A stretch of DNA of 64,000 nucleotides from Pedobacter foliorum (GTDB taxonomy: Bacteria; Bacteroidota; Bacteroidia; Sphingobacteriales; Sphingobacteriaceae): assembly GCF_013266735.1 (NCBI RefSeq), contig NZ_JABSNU010000001.1:310001-374000 (forward strand). Direction: 5' to 3'. Position numbers and translations under genes: made by a program. This document shows, one piece after another, positions 54,270-63,962 of this stretch (the first letter of the stretch is position 1; each line of letters opens with the position of its first letter). Below the pieces are notes generated by a model. The model saw nothing but the letters and a program-made list of their open reading frames with translations. It ran no database searches and had not been told where the DNA came from.

Positions 54270-57200
54270 ATGAACCGATCACTTTTTCTAATAATTCTGT
54301 TAGCAGTATGCCTTATTAAACATACTGCAACAGCTCAAAATGCTTTATTATCTGGCTTCAAAAAACCTCCGGCTTCAGCAAAGGCACGTACCTGGTGGCA
54401 TTGGATAAACGGCAATGTATCAAAAGAAGGTATTACCGCTGATCTTGAAGCAATGAAACGAGTAGGCATACAGGAAGCACAGGTATTTAATGTTGATCAG
54501 GGATATCCTGAAGGGCCGGCAACATTCTTAAACCCAAAATGGCTCGAGCTTTTCCAGTTTGCAGCTTACGAAGCCAAACGCTTAGGACTTGAACTTGGCT
54601 TCAATAACGGCGCCGGCTGGTCATCTAGTGGTGGTCCCTGGGTAACGCCTGAAAATGCTATGCAAACAGTTGTTTTCAGTCAAACTCAACTTACAGGAGG
54701 CAGCACAGTCCATCAAAAACTACCGCAACCCATAACAAAACTTAATTATTATCAAGACATAGCTGTAATTGCCTTTCCAACACCAAAAGGTAAAGAGCGA
54801 ATCGATGAGTTAGCGCTAAAAGCGCTTACAGGGGATTCTTTCAAAACCCATATGGATCCCAGCGATAAAATTATAGTGCAGTCTTCAGTAATCGACAAAT
54901 CAAAAATAATTGACCTGACGTCAAAAATGTCAACTGATGGTACATTGAGCTGGAATGCGCCTACAGGAGATTGGACAATTTTAAGATTTGGTCATACTGC
55001 AAATGGTACAGAGAACCGTCCCACCGGTTTAGGAGGAAAGGGGCTTGAAGTTAATAAGATGAGCCGTTCGGCAGTTGATGCCTATTGGGCAGGTGGAATA
55101 AAGCCGATATTGGATAAGTTGGGCCCACTTGTTGGATCTTCACTTACTAATTGCTTAATAGATAGCTATGAGGTAGGATGTAATAACTGGACACCAGGTT
55201 TTCGGGAGGATTTTAAGAAAAGACGCAACTATGACTGCATGCCTTTTTTGCCAACATTAGCTGGCTATTATGTAGAAAGTGGTGAGGTCACTGAACGATT
55301 TCTATGGGACTTCCGTAAAACAATTGGAGATCTGATCGCTGAAAATTACTATGGATATTTTAGTGAATTATGTCATGAAAAAGGGATGAAATTCTCTGTT
55401 GAGCCCTATGGCGGTCCATTTGATTCCTTTAAAGCAGGAGCATCTGGTGATATCATTATGGGTGAATTTTGGCTCGGCAATAACGTTTATCTAGAGTCTA
55501 CAAAATTAGCAGCGTCTATCTCCCACCTGAAAGGTAATTCTATTGTTGGGGCCGAGTCTTTTACCAGCTTTGGAGGATGGCTTAACCATCCGGCAACCCT
55601 GAAAAAAAGAGGTGACTACGTATGGTCTGAAGGTATAAACCGCCTTATATTTCATACTTATGCGCATCAGCCGTGGAATATTGGTCCGGGAGTAACATTT
55701 CACATGTATGGTGTCGAAATGAGCCGTTTAAATACCTGGTGGGAACAGAGCTATGCCTACATGAATTATCTGGCACGTTCGCAGTTCTTACTTCAACAAG
55801 GGAAAAGTTCGGCAGATGTTTTGGTTTTTACGGGAGAATCTTCTCCGAATGATGCTGTTTTACGATCTGACATTAAAGCGCTGGGGTACGATTATGATCA
55901 GATCGGACCAGATCAATTGGCTTACCTGACTGCAAAAAACGGTAAGATTTATGCCCGTAATGGCTTATCATACCGCATGTTGATCCTCCCTGAAACACCC
56001 TGGGCTACCCCTGAACTGTTAACTAAAATTAAAGAGCTTGTTCTTGCTGGTGCTATTGTTAAAGGCACCAAGCCTACTAAATCTCCAAGTCTTAATGGAT
56101 ACCCGGCTTGCGACGAAAAAGTTACCAGGCTTGCAGATGAAATATGGCACAACAAAATTTCAGTTAATACTTCAGTAACTGATCTTTTTAAGAAGCTGGA
56201 TCTGGCTCCTGATTTTTCAGGCGGACAAACTGGTGCAGACCTCAATTTTATACACAGGATCAGTGGTGGTGATGATATCTATTTTGTTTCCAGTCCGCAA
56301 ATCGAAAGCCGTAATGAAATATGTGAGTTTAGGGTTACGGGTAAAAAACCACAGTTATGGAACCCCGAAACAGGAGAAGTTGAAGATATTTTAGTTTGGA
56401 AGAAAGGTCCAGGTAATACAACCAGTATCCCAATCTCTTTCAATTCCAATGGAGCTGTTTTTGTAGTTTTCCGTAACACCAAGTCTGTACCTTCAAATCA
56501 TATTACCAGTGAAAAGACTGTGATGGAGCATCAGCAACTAAAGCACCTTCTCGATCTTCAGATAATAAAAGCTGAGTATGGCACTTTCTTGCCTGAAGGG
56601 ATTGTTGATGTTACAACGGCATTGGCTGAGCGGATTGTTAAGAATGGCGTTCAATTTTCTGCTGATAATGGTCTTTCATCTGCTGACCCGGCACCCGGCT
56701 CAGTAAAAGAGTTGCGCGTGGAATATGAATTAGGAGGCAAACCAAAGCAATTGCGTTTGGTAGAAAATGAAAAACAAGATATTAAGGTAAACAATGAACA
56801 ATTTCGATTAATCAGAGCAGTGTACGGGAAGTTTTCAAAAGAATTAAAAGGGATACCTACAAACTATTCGATATATGATGTTACAGCGAAAGTGAATGGT
56901 CTGGTTAGCTCAAATGTGCCTATGTTCACAGTCACTGATAGTATACTTGGAATAACTTCAGCAATGAATAATGTCAAAAGAGAACTTCGCTTGGTTTATT
57001 CGGCTGCTGGAGAAACACGCCATGTTTCAGTTCAAGGTGGAAATATAGTTCACCTTGAGCAGGATATTCCTAAACCTAGATTTGCTTACGAAAATGGAGT
57101 ACCCACATGGATTACCCCATATTCCGGGAAAATAAGTTATACCATTGGTACTGGTTCAGCTAAAATAGTTGAAGTCAGTAAAGTGCCCAAGCCAATTGAG

Positions 57201-57755
57201 TTGTTTGGCCCCTGGGAGGTGAGTTTTCCTAAAAATCTAGGAGCACCTCCAAAAGCTACGTTTGAAAAACTGATCTCCTGGCCTCTATCTACCAACGAAG
57301 GTGTACGTTACTTTTCCGGAACAGCAATTTATAAAAAGCAGTTTTCATTAACTCATGATGTAATCAGAGCAGGCAATTCGCTGGAATTGGACCTCGGAAG
57401 CGTAGGTGTTATTGCAGAAGTTATTGTGAATGGAAAGAATTTAGGTATTCTTTGGAAAGCTCCATTTAGGGTTGACATTAGCAGCGTAGCCAGCATAGGC
57501 AAAAATGATCTCGAGATCCGTATTACCAACTTATGGCCAAATCGTTTGATAGGAGATGCGCATTATCCAGAAGATGTAAAAGGCAAGTACGGTATTCCAG
57601 ATGCATGGCCAAACTGGCTAAAGGAGACTTCAAGCCGTAACTCAAAGCGAATTACATTTACTACTTGGAAGCATTGGGATGAAAACTCGCAGTTGCAACC
57701 ATCCGGCTTGTTAGGGCCGGTAATATTACGAACCTATCAACATAAAAAGTTATAA
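54270..57755 (+). CDS. Exported GH106-type alpha-L-rhamnosidase
   Basis: Releases terminal alpha-L-rhamnose from plant or microbial polysaccharides. Signal peptide at residues 1-22 (ATAQN). The catalytic region starts with the GH106 marks WWHWINGNVSKEGITADLEAMKRVG and LGFNNGAGWSSSGGPWV; a C-terminal galactose-binding-like beta-sandwich (from about residue 1020, SGTAIYKKQFSL...DLGSVGVIAEVIVNGKNLG) is usual. At 1161 residues it is full length. No SusC/SusD pair is adjacent, so a full polysaccharide locus is not seen here. Confidence 0.9.
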   Translation: MNRSLFLIILLAVCLIKHTATAQNALLSGFKKPPASAKARTWWHWINGNVSKEGITADLEAMKRVGIQEAQVFNVDQGYPEGPATFLNPKWLELFQFAAYEAKRLGLELGFNNGAGWSSSGGPWVTPENAMQTVVFSQTQLTGGSTVHQKLPQPITKLNYYQDIAVIAFPTPKGKERIDELALKALTGDSFKTHMDPSDKIIVQSSVIDKSKIIDLTSKMSTDGTLSWNAPTGDWTILRFGHTANGTENRPTGLGGKGLEVNKMSRSAVDAYWAGGIKPILDKLGPLVGSSLTNCLIDSYEVGCNNWTPGFREDFKKRRNYDCMPFLPTLAGYYVESGEVTERFLWDFRKTIGDLIAENYYGYFSELCHEKGMKFSVEPYGGPFDSFKAGASGDIIMGEFWLGNNVYLESTKLAASISHLKGNSIVGAESFTSFGGWLNHPATLKKRGDYVWSEGINRLIFHTYAHQPWNIGPGVTFHMYGVEMSRLNTWWEQSYAYMNYLARSQFLLQQGKSSADVLVFTGESSPNDAVLRSDIKALGYDYDQIGPDQLAYLTAKNGKIYARNGLSYRMLILPETPWATPELLTKIKELVLAGAIVKGTKPTKSPSLNGYPACDEKVTRLADEIWHNKISVNTSVTDLFKKLDLAPDFSGGQTGADLNFIHRISGGDDIYFVSSPQIESRNEICEFRVTGKKPQLWNPETGEVEDILVWKKGPGNTTSIPISFNSNGAVFVVFRNTKSVPSNHITSEKTVMEHQQLKHLLDLQIIKAEYGTFLPEGIVDVTTALAERIVKNGVQFSADNGLSSADPAPGSVKELRVEYELGGKPKQLRLVENEKQDIKVNNEQFRLIRAVYGKFSKELKGIPTNYSIYDVTAKVNGLVSSNVPMFTVTDSILGITSAMNNVKRELRLVYSAAGETRHVSVQGGNIVHLEQDIPKPRFAYENGVPTWITPYSGKISYTIGTGSAKIVEVSKVPKPIELFGPWEVSFPKNLGAPPKATFEKLISWPLSTNEGVRYFSGTAIYKKQFSLTHDVIRAGNSLELDLGSVGVIAEVIVNGKNLGILWKAPFRVDISSVASIGKNDLEIRITNLWPNRLIGDAHYPEDVKGKYGIPDAWPNWLKETSSRNSKRITFTTWKHWDENSQLQPSGLLGPVILRTYQHKKL

Positions 57756-57778
57756 GGATTTGGATTAATGTAAATCTA

Positions 57779-57834
57779 ACTACCATCAACTTACTAAGTT
57801 CATTTTTATAGCGCAGTAAGTTGATGATAGTTTT
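57779..57834. terminator. Terminator after the GH106 gene
   Basis: 17-bp arms 57779-57795 and 57815-57831 with one mismatch, followed by a T run; it lies between the rhamnosidase gene and the convergent pseudogene. Confidence 0.75.
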
Positions 57835-57842
57835 AGCTGATG

Positions 57843-58612
57843 TTAATAATATGCTTTCAGATACTTACTGGTCTGATCAGGCTTGTATTGATTTCTTACT
57901 CTCCATATCAATTCCTGTACATTGACAATTTCAAAGTCATTGGATAAATGATTGGTCAATAACTTAGCTGCACCTACACCTTTCATATTTCCGCCGCTTG
58001 CATTTTCTGCTGTTAAATCACTTGTCGATCCTAAATCTTTAAACGTACTCCAGGCATGAACCGCAATTACAGAAAACGGAGATTTATCATCTGTTTTTAA
58101 TTTACTGGCTACATAAGCAGGAGTGCCTTCAAATTGATGATTTTGTGAACCAAAATTCCAAAGAGAATACTTTACAGTAATAACAGGAATGTCATATCCT
58201 TGCTTGTTGGTTACCCAGTAGGTTTCACCATTGCCACCGGCATAGGGCGAATATTGCATAACAACAATTCCTTCTAACTGATCGTTCGCATCCACAAAAG
58301 CCTTATAGCCGGCCAAAGCATCTGCTGATTTAACATCTTTAGCCATCAGTCCCAAAACTTTTACACGGTGCTGGCGCATACTAGAAGCAACGCGTTTGGA
58401 AAGTTGTGCTAGTCGTTCAGATCTGTTGGCTCCGGATCCATATTGTCTACGTACATATAATCACCACCTAGCGCCTCAATTAGGGTATAGTTTGGTTTCT
58501 GCTGACTAAAGATATTACTAAACTGTGCCAGTGCCATCATGTTTAAGTTAGAAACAGGCACACCAAATCCCATTTTCATATCATTACCTCGGGAATAGGA
58601 GACGGGGTCATT
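57843..58612 (-). pseudogene. GxGYxYP-type glycoside hydrolase pseudogene
   Basis: The C-terminal 178 codons (57843-58379) include PVITVKYSLWNFG, the VHAWSTFKDLG run and VNVQELIWRVRNQY, as in the GxGYxYP family. Further upstream the reading continues in another frame (58412-58612) with VPVSNLNMMALAQFSNI and ALGGDYMYVDN, and the frame changes near 58425. The 5' end is missing: the frame is closed by a TGA at 58613. It is thus frameshifted and 5'-truncated, next to an intact glycoside hydrolase. Confidence 0.6.
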
Positions 58613-58723
58613 TCACCGAATAGCCTTACGACGAAGTATAAGCAGGTGGTGCAGAGCACGGCTATGCGGGTTCGGGTGTTGCTGGTTAGGATGTTGAAAT
58701 TGCTGGATGAGGAGTTTGGTTAG
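58613..58723 (+). pseudogene. Coding-like fragment of different composition
   Basis: Reads on the plus strand PNSLTTKYKQVVQSTAMR and continues LLVRMLKLLDEEFG to a TAG at 58721. It is noticeably richer in G than its neighbours and abuts the truncated end of the pseudogene. I do not recognise it; it could be the end of a foreign gene. From 58724 to 58886 I see nothing else. Confidence 0.3.
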
Positions 58724-58886
58724 GGGGCCAGACCGGGGCGGGTGGAGATTTTTCAGCGCAAAACAAATTGTTTGTGGGGCGAATCGTACTGTTGGTGCAT
58801 AAAATTTTATCAGCACAACTATATACGCTAATATTGCAGCATAAGGATAATTGAAGAAAGAAAGTTTTAATAAATAAGTAGGATAT

Positions 58887-59933
58887 ATGGGACAACTAAG
58901 AAAACACTGGAAGCAGATACTCACAATATTGGTGATCTATACAGTCTGGTGCGTGATCGCATTCCTGTCCTTAGTTGCCCTTCAAGGATTACAGACAACA
59001 TTATCGCAGCTTGGTACGGGCAGTAAACTATACATCAACTTCGTGCATTCTGTTATTAAAGATACTTTGGTTTACTATATCCTTATTTATCACCTGGTTA
59101 AGCCGATGGTTGAAAAGGGGGGCTGGAAAAAACCGTTGTTGAAATGTATATTATTGTTTGCGGTGCTCACGGGTTATGAATATCTGTATACTTTCCACAT
59201 TATCGGGGCTGAACCACGGGCAGGCAGCAACCTGACGGTACGTACCTTTATTATTTCTGCAATCTGCCTTGATATTGCAATGCTGCTTATTTCCATCTTC
59301 TCCGCAACTCTGATCAATGCTAATGAAATGCAAAAACGTAAGGAAGGCCTGGAAAAGCAAAAGCTTAAGGCCGAGCTTGCTGCAATAAAATACCAGATCA
59401 ATCCACATTTTCTTTTCAACTCTTTAAGTTTTATTTATACAAAAACAGTTCTCACAAGTCCGGAAGCTGCTAAGGCAGTGTACCTGCTTTCGGAGATTAT
59501 GAGTTATGCGCTAGACGAATGGGATGATCTTGGAACGGTACCACTTTCCCTTGAGGCTGAACAGGTGAAAAGGGTAATTGAAATGAATCAGATTCGTTTC
59601 AGCCACCAGTTAAACATCTGTTACGTAGAGCATATAGAAGATAACATAGCTCGGGTGCCTATACTTTCACTGGTAACCCTGGTTGAGAATGCCTTTAAAC
59701 ATGGGGATATGAATGATGCTAAAAACCAGATGACGATCGAGCTCCAGGCAACCAGGAGCAGAATATATTTTCGGGTCAGCAATAAAAAGAAGAAAGGACC
59801 AAAGGAGCCGTCAAAAGGGATAGGTCTGAGTAATGTACAGCAGCGTCTGGAGCTCATGTATGGTATCAAACATGTGTTCAATGTGAAAGAGGACGAAAAT
59901 TTTTATATGAATGAAATCACCATTAACCTTTAG
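58887..59933 (+). CDS. LytS-type sensor histidine kinase
   Basis: Membrane sensor of a two-component system. Four hydrophobic segments (about residues 12-32, 55-72, 83-100 and 122-140) are followed by a coiled linker and the His_kinase (PF06580) core with H174 in YQINPHFLFNSL. The ATP-binding region includes LVENAFKHG and GIGLSNVQQRL. No periplasmic domain of size is present. It lies 5 nt before the LytTR regulator. Confidence 0.94.
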   Translation: MGQLRKHWKQILTILVIYTVWCVIAFLSLVALQGLQTTLSQLGTGSKLYINFVHSVIKDTLVYYILIYHLVKPMVEKGGWKKPLLKCILLFAVLTGYEYLYTFHIIGAEPRAGSNLTVRTFIISAICLDIAMLLISIFSATLINANEMQKRKEGLEKQKLKAELAAIKYQINPHFLFNSLSFIYTKTVLTSPEAAKAVYLLSEIMSYALDEWDDLGTVPLSLEAEQVKRVIEMNQIRFSHQLNICYVEHIEDNIARVPILSLVTLVENAFKHGDMNDAKNQMTIELQATRSRIYFRVSNKKKKGPKEPSKGIGLSNVQQRLELMYGIKHVFNVKEDENFYMNEITINL

Positions 59934-59937
59934 TCCA

Positions 59938-60690
59938 ATGATGAATTGTATTATTATAGATGATGAGGCGCATGCCATTGAGCTATTGACTCTTCATGTT
60001 ACGCAGACCCCGTTTTTGAAACTGGTGGGTAGTGCAAGCTGTACCAGGGATGCGTTGCAACTGTTGAATTCGGAATCGGTAGATCTTGTGTTTTTGGATA
60101 TTCAGATGCCCGAAATGACAGGGATAGAGTTTCTGCAGGTGCTTGGCGGTCGGTACAGGGTGATTCTGACCACCGCATTCAGGGAATATGCGATTGAAGG
60201 TTTTGAGCACCAGGTTGTGGATTACCTTTTGAAGCCGATCTTTTTCCCCCGGTTTCTGATCGCTGCGCAGAGAGCAATGGAGCTTCACAGCGCTACAAAG
60301 GATAATACGGAAGAGTTTATACTTGTACAGACCGGGTATAAGGGGAAACTGGTTAAAATCAAACTGGAAGATATCCTTTATATTGAGGCAAAAGGAAAAT
60401 ACATCACTTTTAATACCCGAGAAGGTGAGCCGATTACTTCGCAACTCACATTGGGCAGCATTGAGGAGAAGCTCTCAGGCGAACGTTTTATGCGTATCCA
60501 TAAATCATTTATCATCGCCCTTCCCTTTATTGTGATGATCCATGGTAATCTGGTACAGCTCCAATCCGCACCTCTGCAGATCCCCATTGGCCAGACCTAT
60601 CGTGAGGTTTTTATGTCTCAGATGAAGGGTAAAGTAATTACGAACAAAGATAGGGAGGAACCAGAACGACCTCCAGACATTAATATGTAA
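59938..60690 (+). CDS. LytTR-family response regulator
   Basis: Receiver domain (residues 1-120) with D54 as the phosphoacceptor (VFLDIQMPEMTG) and K in DYLLKPI, then a LytTR DNA-binding domain (about 130-240: DILYIEAKGKYITF, FMRIHKSFIIAL). The start is 59938 or 59941; an ATG at 59911 overlaps the kinase gene and is less likely. Partner of the LytS-type kinase upstream. Confidence 0.94.
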   Translation: MMNCIIIDDEAHAIELLTLHVTQTPFLKLVGSASCTRDALQLLNSESVDLVFLDIQMPEMTGIEFLQVLGGRYRVILTTAFREYAIEGFEHQVVDYLLKPIFFPRFLIAAQRAMELHSATKDNTEEFILVQTGYKGKLVKIKLEDILYIEAKGKYITFNTREGEPITSQLTLGSIEEKLSGERFMRIHKSFIIALPFIVMIHGNLVQLQSAPLQIPIGQTYREVFMSQMKGKVITNKDREEPERPPDINM

Positions 60691-60720
60691 CAAAAACAAT
60701 CAATTAATAATTAAAAAAAA

Positions 60721-61122
60721 ATGAAAAAATCATCGTTAATCAAGTCAGCAGCAGTTTTATTGATCACATTGGCATCGGCCTGCGCGACGCCTTATTTTGG
60801 CAAGACCTATACCGCTACGCAAAATGTGGATGTGTATCTGGATGCCAAAGATGTAAAACAAACGTACGAAGTTATGGGAACTTCTGACGTAGACCAAGGC
60901 TTCTCCTCATTGGAGAAATTGCAGCAAAAAGTAATTGAACTGGGGAAAGCCAAAGGTGCAGATGGGGTGATCATGAAACTCGACGAAGAAGTTACCGGTA
61001 GTACCAAAAACGATTTTGGTTCGGTAGGTACAGGTAAGAAAAATAACACCTATTCTAGCAGTTCCATAACCACCAATACTAAAGTCAAAAAAGTAAAGGC
61101 AACTTTTATTAAATACAAATAA
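60721..61122 (+). CDS. Small lipoprotein of unknown function
   Basis: A 133-residue lipoprotein: signal with lipobox L-A-S-A-C, C21. The middle (residues about 55-95, SSLEKLQQKVIELGKAKGADGVIMKL) resembles proteins that bundle YbjQ-like regions, and a serine/asparagine-rich stretch follows. It starts 30 nt after the response regulator on the same strand, so it may be part of that system or its target. Confidence 0.8.
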   Translation: MKKSSLIKSAAVLLITLASACATPYFGKTYTATQNVDVYLDAKDVKQTYEVMGTSDVDQGFSSLEKLQQKVIELGKAKGADGVIMKLDEEVTGSTKNDFGSVGTGKKNNTYSSSSITTNTKVKKVKATFIKYK

Positions 61123-61165
61123 AAAAGTTCTAAGTAGCATTACCCTTTCTGGGTATCCCATCAAC

Positions 61166-61289
61166 CGTTCACATCCCTGACCTTAGGGGTTTCATTCATT
61201 AAAAATTTCCGGACTAAGCCTGTGCCTTTAATCATTTATTAAGGATTGGGCAACGCTTTGTCAAATTTTCTCTGGGTCAGGGGTGAACG
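61166..61289 (+). other. Long-range inverted repeat between lipoprotein and S9 peptidase genes
   Basis: CGTTCACATCCCTGACC (61166-61182) is inverted, with small bulges, as GGTCAGGGGTGAACG (61275-61289). A small hairpin ACCC...GGGT lies just before (61142-61154). This 216-nt stretch may fold into a structured leader or terminator, but it does not match a known RNA family. Confidence 0.35.
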
Positions 61290-61338
61290 TTTCTCTCGGT
61301 AAAACTGCCGGGAGAATGGTAAATGAATAACTACAGAT

Positions 61339-63351
61339 ATGAATACCATAATGAAACTAAAAAAAGAAATTATACTGTTACCCGTTCTATTGACGCTGGT
61401 TACAATGACGCTTTCCACTCGGGGACAGTCAAATAAACTACCCGGGAATCCTGCCCTGGTTTCCAGCGCAAAAGATTTGCAGAAACTTATCGATGCCGAT
61501 ATCGGGAACCATAAGTACCAGGTGGAGGATTATTTCGCTAGTCCGAAGTCTTCCGATTTCCAGTTATCGCCAACTGGCCGGTATCTTTCCTTTAAGGAAC
61601 GGGATGACCAGGGCCGAAACCATGTTATGATCAAAGAGGTGGCAACTGGGAAAACGACACGGGCGATAGAAGAAAAGCAGGATGTGATCATTGGTTACGG
61701 CTGGGCTACGGACGAGCGTTTACTGTACCTGATGGATAGGAGTGGCAGCGAAAATTACCACTTATATGCGATTAACCGTGATGGCACTAATGATAAGGAT
61801 TTAACCCCCTATGAGGGGGTTAAGGCGACAATATTGGAGCGTCTTCCCGAGCAGAAGGAATCCATCATCGTCAAGATGAATAAAGATAACAAACAGCGGT
61901 TCGAACCGTACAAAATAGATATCAATAGCGGTGAGACCCTTAAATTGTATGATCTCAGTGATAAGGAAGATCCGATCGACAGCTATAATTTTGATAAGGA
62001 CGGGCACCTTAGGGGATTCATGAAAATCCATAACGAAAAAGAAATGCAGTATTTCTACAGGCCTGAGGGCAACACGGGCTACCGCTTAGTAAACACGATG
62101 AACTGGTATGAGAAATTTACTATTTTATCTTTTAACTATGCTTCAAAGAATCCTGATGATGCTTACATACTTACCAATAATGATTCAGACAAGGCCCGTA
62201 TCGTTTTGTATGACCTGCGCAGGAACAGGGTTCTGAAAAAGATCTTTTCTGATAAGGATTATGATGCCGCAAAATTGTCCTTGTCGGCAAACAGAAAATG
62301 GAAAATCGATTACCTCGAATATGATGGGGAAAAACACATCATAAAGCCCCTAAGTAGGTTCTTTAAGACCATTTATAAAAACCTTCAGACCCAGTTTAAA
62401 GGTTATCAGTTCGAGTTGACGGGTAGTACGGATGATGAAAAGCAGTATCTTGTAAAGGTCACCAGTGACCGGCAATACGGAAGGTTTTACCGCTATGATA
62501 CGGAAACAGGAAAAGCAACGCTTATGTATGACCTTATGCCTCAACTTAAAGAAGAGGATATGGCGGTCATGCAGCCTATCACTTTCACCTCAAGGGACGG
62601 GTTAACGCTTCATGGTTATATTACACTACCCAAAGAAGCCTTAAAAGGGGAAAAAGTTCCTATGATCGTCAATCCGCATGGCGGACCTCAAGGCGTGCGA
62701 GATTTATGGGGATTTAATCCCGAAACCCAATTATTCGCAAGCAGGGGCTTCGCTACCTTGCAGATTAACTTCCGCATTTCAGATGGCTATGGGACAGCTT
62801 TTTACCACGCAGGATTTAAGCAGGCTGGAAGGAAGATAATGGATGACCTTGAAGACGGCGTCCGTTATGCAATATCCAAAGGTTGGGCAGATCCAGACAG
62901 GGTTGGGATTTATGGGGGAAGCCATGGTGGTTATGCCACTTTAATGGGACTCATCAAAACGCCTGACCTTTATAAGGCAGGGGTAGATTATGTCGGTATT
63001 TCGAGTATTTATACCTTCTTTGACAATATGCCTGAATACTGGATACCTCTTGCAGGAATGCTGAAAGATGTATGGTACGACCTTGATGATCTTAAGGAGG
63101 CCAAAATCGCCAAAGATGTCTCTCCGATATTCCATACCGAGAAGATCAAAGCCCCGTTGTTTGTGGTACAGGGAGGGAATGATCCAAGGGTGAATATTCT
63201 TGAATCGGATCAGATCGTAGAAGCTTTGCGCAAAAAGGGTGTTGAGGTGCCCTATATGGTCAAATATGATGAAGGCCATGGCTTTATCAGGGAGGAAAAC
63301 AGGATCATGTTCTATAAAGCTATGATTGGTTTTTTCAGACAACATCTCTAA
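61339..63351 (+). CDS. Exported S9 family prolyl oligopeptidase-like peptidase
   Basis: Serine peptidase cleaving short peptides, 670 residues, with signal peptide (RGQS cleavage near residue 30); an ATG at 61351 is an alternative start. A beta-propeller part is followed by the alpha/beta-hydrolase domain with triad S528 (GGSHGGY), D615 (GNDPR) and H647 (EGHGF). It may be controlled by the LytS/LytTR pair just upstream, but this is inference. Confidence 0.94.
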   Translation: MNTIMKLKKEIILLPVLLTLVTMTLSTRGQSNKLPGNPALVSSAKDLQKLIDADIGNHKYQVEDYFASPKSSDFQLSPTGRYLSFKERDDQGRNHVMIKEVATGKTTRAIEEKQDVIIGYGWATDERLLYLMDRSGSENYHLYAINRDGTNDKDLTPYEGVKATILERLPEQKESIIVKMNKDNKQRFEPYKIDINSGETLKLYDLSDKEDPIDSYNFDKDGHLRGFMKIHNEKEMQYFYRPEGNTGYRLVNTMNWYEKFTILSFNYASKNPDDAYILTNNDSDKARIVLYDLRRNRVLKKIFSDKDYDAAKLSLSANRKWKIDYLEYDGEKHIIKPLSRFFKTIYKNLQTQFKGYQFELTGSTDDEKQYLVKVTSDRQYGRFYRYDTETGKATLMYDLMPQLKEEDMAVMQPITFTSRDGLTLHGYITLPKEALKGEKVPMIVNPHGGPQGVRDLWGFNPETQLFASRGFATLQINFRISDGYGTAFYHAGFKQAGRKIMDDLEDGVRYAISKGWADPDRVGIYGGSHGGYATLMGLIKTPDLYKAGVDYVGISSIYTFFDNMPEYWIPLAGMLKDVWYDLDDLKEAKIAKDVSPIFHTEKIKAPLFVVQGGNDPRVNILESDQIVEALRKKGVEVPYMVKYDEGHGFIREENRIMFYKAMIGFFRQHL

Positions 63352-63382
63352 CGGGAGGGTATTTATCCTAAAAAATCAATAG

Positions 63383-63418
63383 ACAAAGATCCGGGATTTA
63401 TTCTTACCGGATCTTTGT
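63383..63418 (+). terminator. Terminator after the S9 peptidase gene
   Basis: Perfect 12-bp stem, arms ACAAAGATCCGG (63383-63394) and its complement (63407-63418), 31 nt after the stop. Confidence 0.75.
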
Positions 63419-63541
63419 TGTTTGCCAATTTGGGTTAATAACAACTGGCATGGCTTTCAAGTGCCTCAAGGAAAGGGCTGCTTGACAAGTAAATGCAGGA
63501 CGACACATGCAATTTTTTGGTAACCCCGGCAATGGTTCATT

Positions 63542-63561
63542 CGGCCATTTTGACCCATAAT
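63542..63561 (-). repeat. IS21-like end remnant
   Basis: CGGCCATTTTGACCCATAAT matches 50607-50626 at 16 of 20 bases, with CCCGG upstream in both. It suggests a further end of the same kind of element near the truncated DUF1016 gene. Confidence 0.4.
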
Positions 63562-63635
63562 GAATGAGTTACTTTAAGCGAAATACCCAGATAGGATGAT
63601 AATGACTATTTTACTAATTCTACGTAAGTTTGAAT

Positions 63636-63962
63636 ATGGAATTAAAAAAGGGACTCATACAGCAAATACAAGCCATTGTAGTCAATGCACAATCAAAGGC
63701 TATTCGTGCCGTAGATAGTGAAAGAGTTTTGATGTATTGGCAAATAGGTAAAATAATTTTTGAGGAAGAACAGCAAGGTAAGGATCGTGCAGATTATGGC
63801 AAATACCTTATTAAGTCTATCTCAAATGAATTTCAGCCCCAATTGGGTACAGGCTTTTCGATTCGTCAATTAGAACGGAATAGGCAATTGAGAATGCTCT
63901 ATAAAACAATTATCCTTGGCAATCGCAATGTTTACAAAATTAACCTAACTTTTTTAAATTAG
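63636..63962 (+). CDS. DUF1016 N-terminal (YhcG-type) protein, truncated
   Basis: N-terminal domain of the DUF1016/YhcG family, which carries a PDDEXK nuclease domain at its C-terminus and is found in many mobile elements. Residues 1-95 contain VLMYWQIGKIIFEEEQQG and GTGFSIRQLERNRQ; the family then continues for another 200 residues, but this protein ends after 108. It starts at 63636 (ATG; a TTG at 63630 is possible). Truncated, so probably not functional unless an N-terminal fragment has a role. Confidence 0.7.
   Translation: MELKKGLIQQIQAIVVNAQSKAIRAVDSERVLMYWQIGKIIFEEEQQGKDRADYGKYLIKSISNEFQPQLGTGFSIRQLERNRQLRMLYKTIILGNRNVYKINLTFLN

Noticed and set aside
58613..58924. Minus-strand open frames before the histidine kinase
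   Set aside because: Compositionally odd, overlap the kinase start and have no family features.
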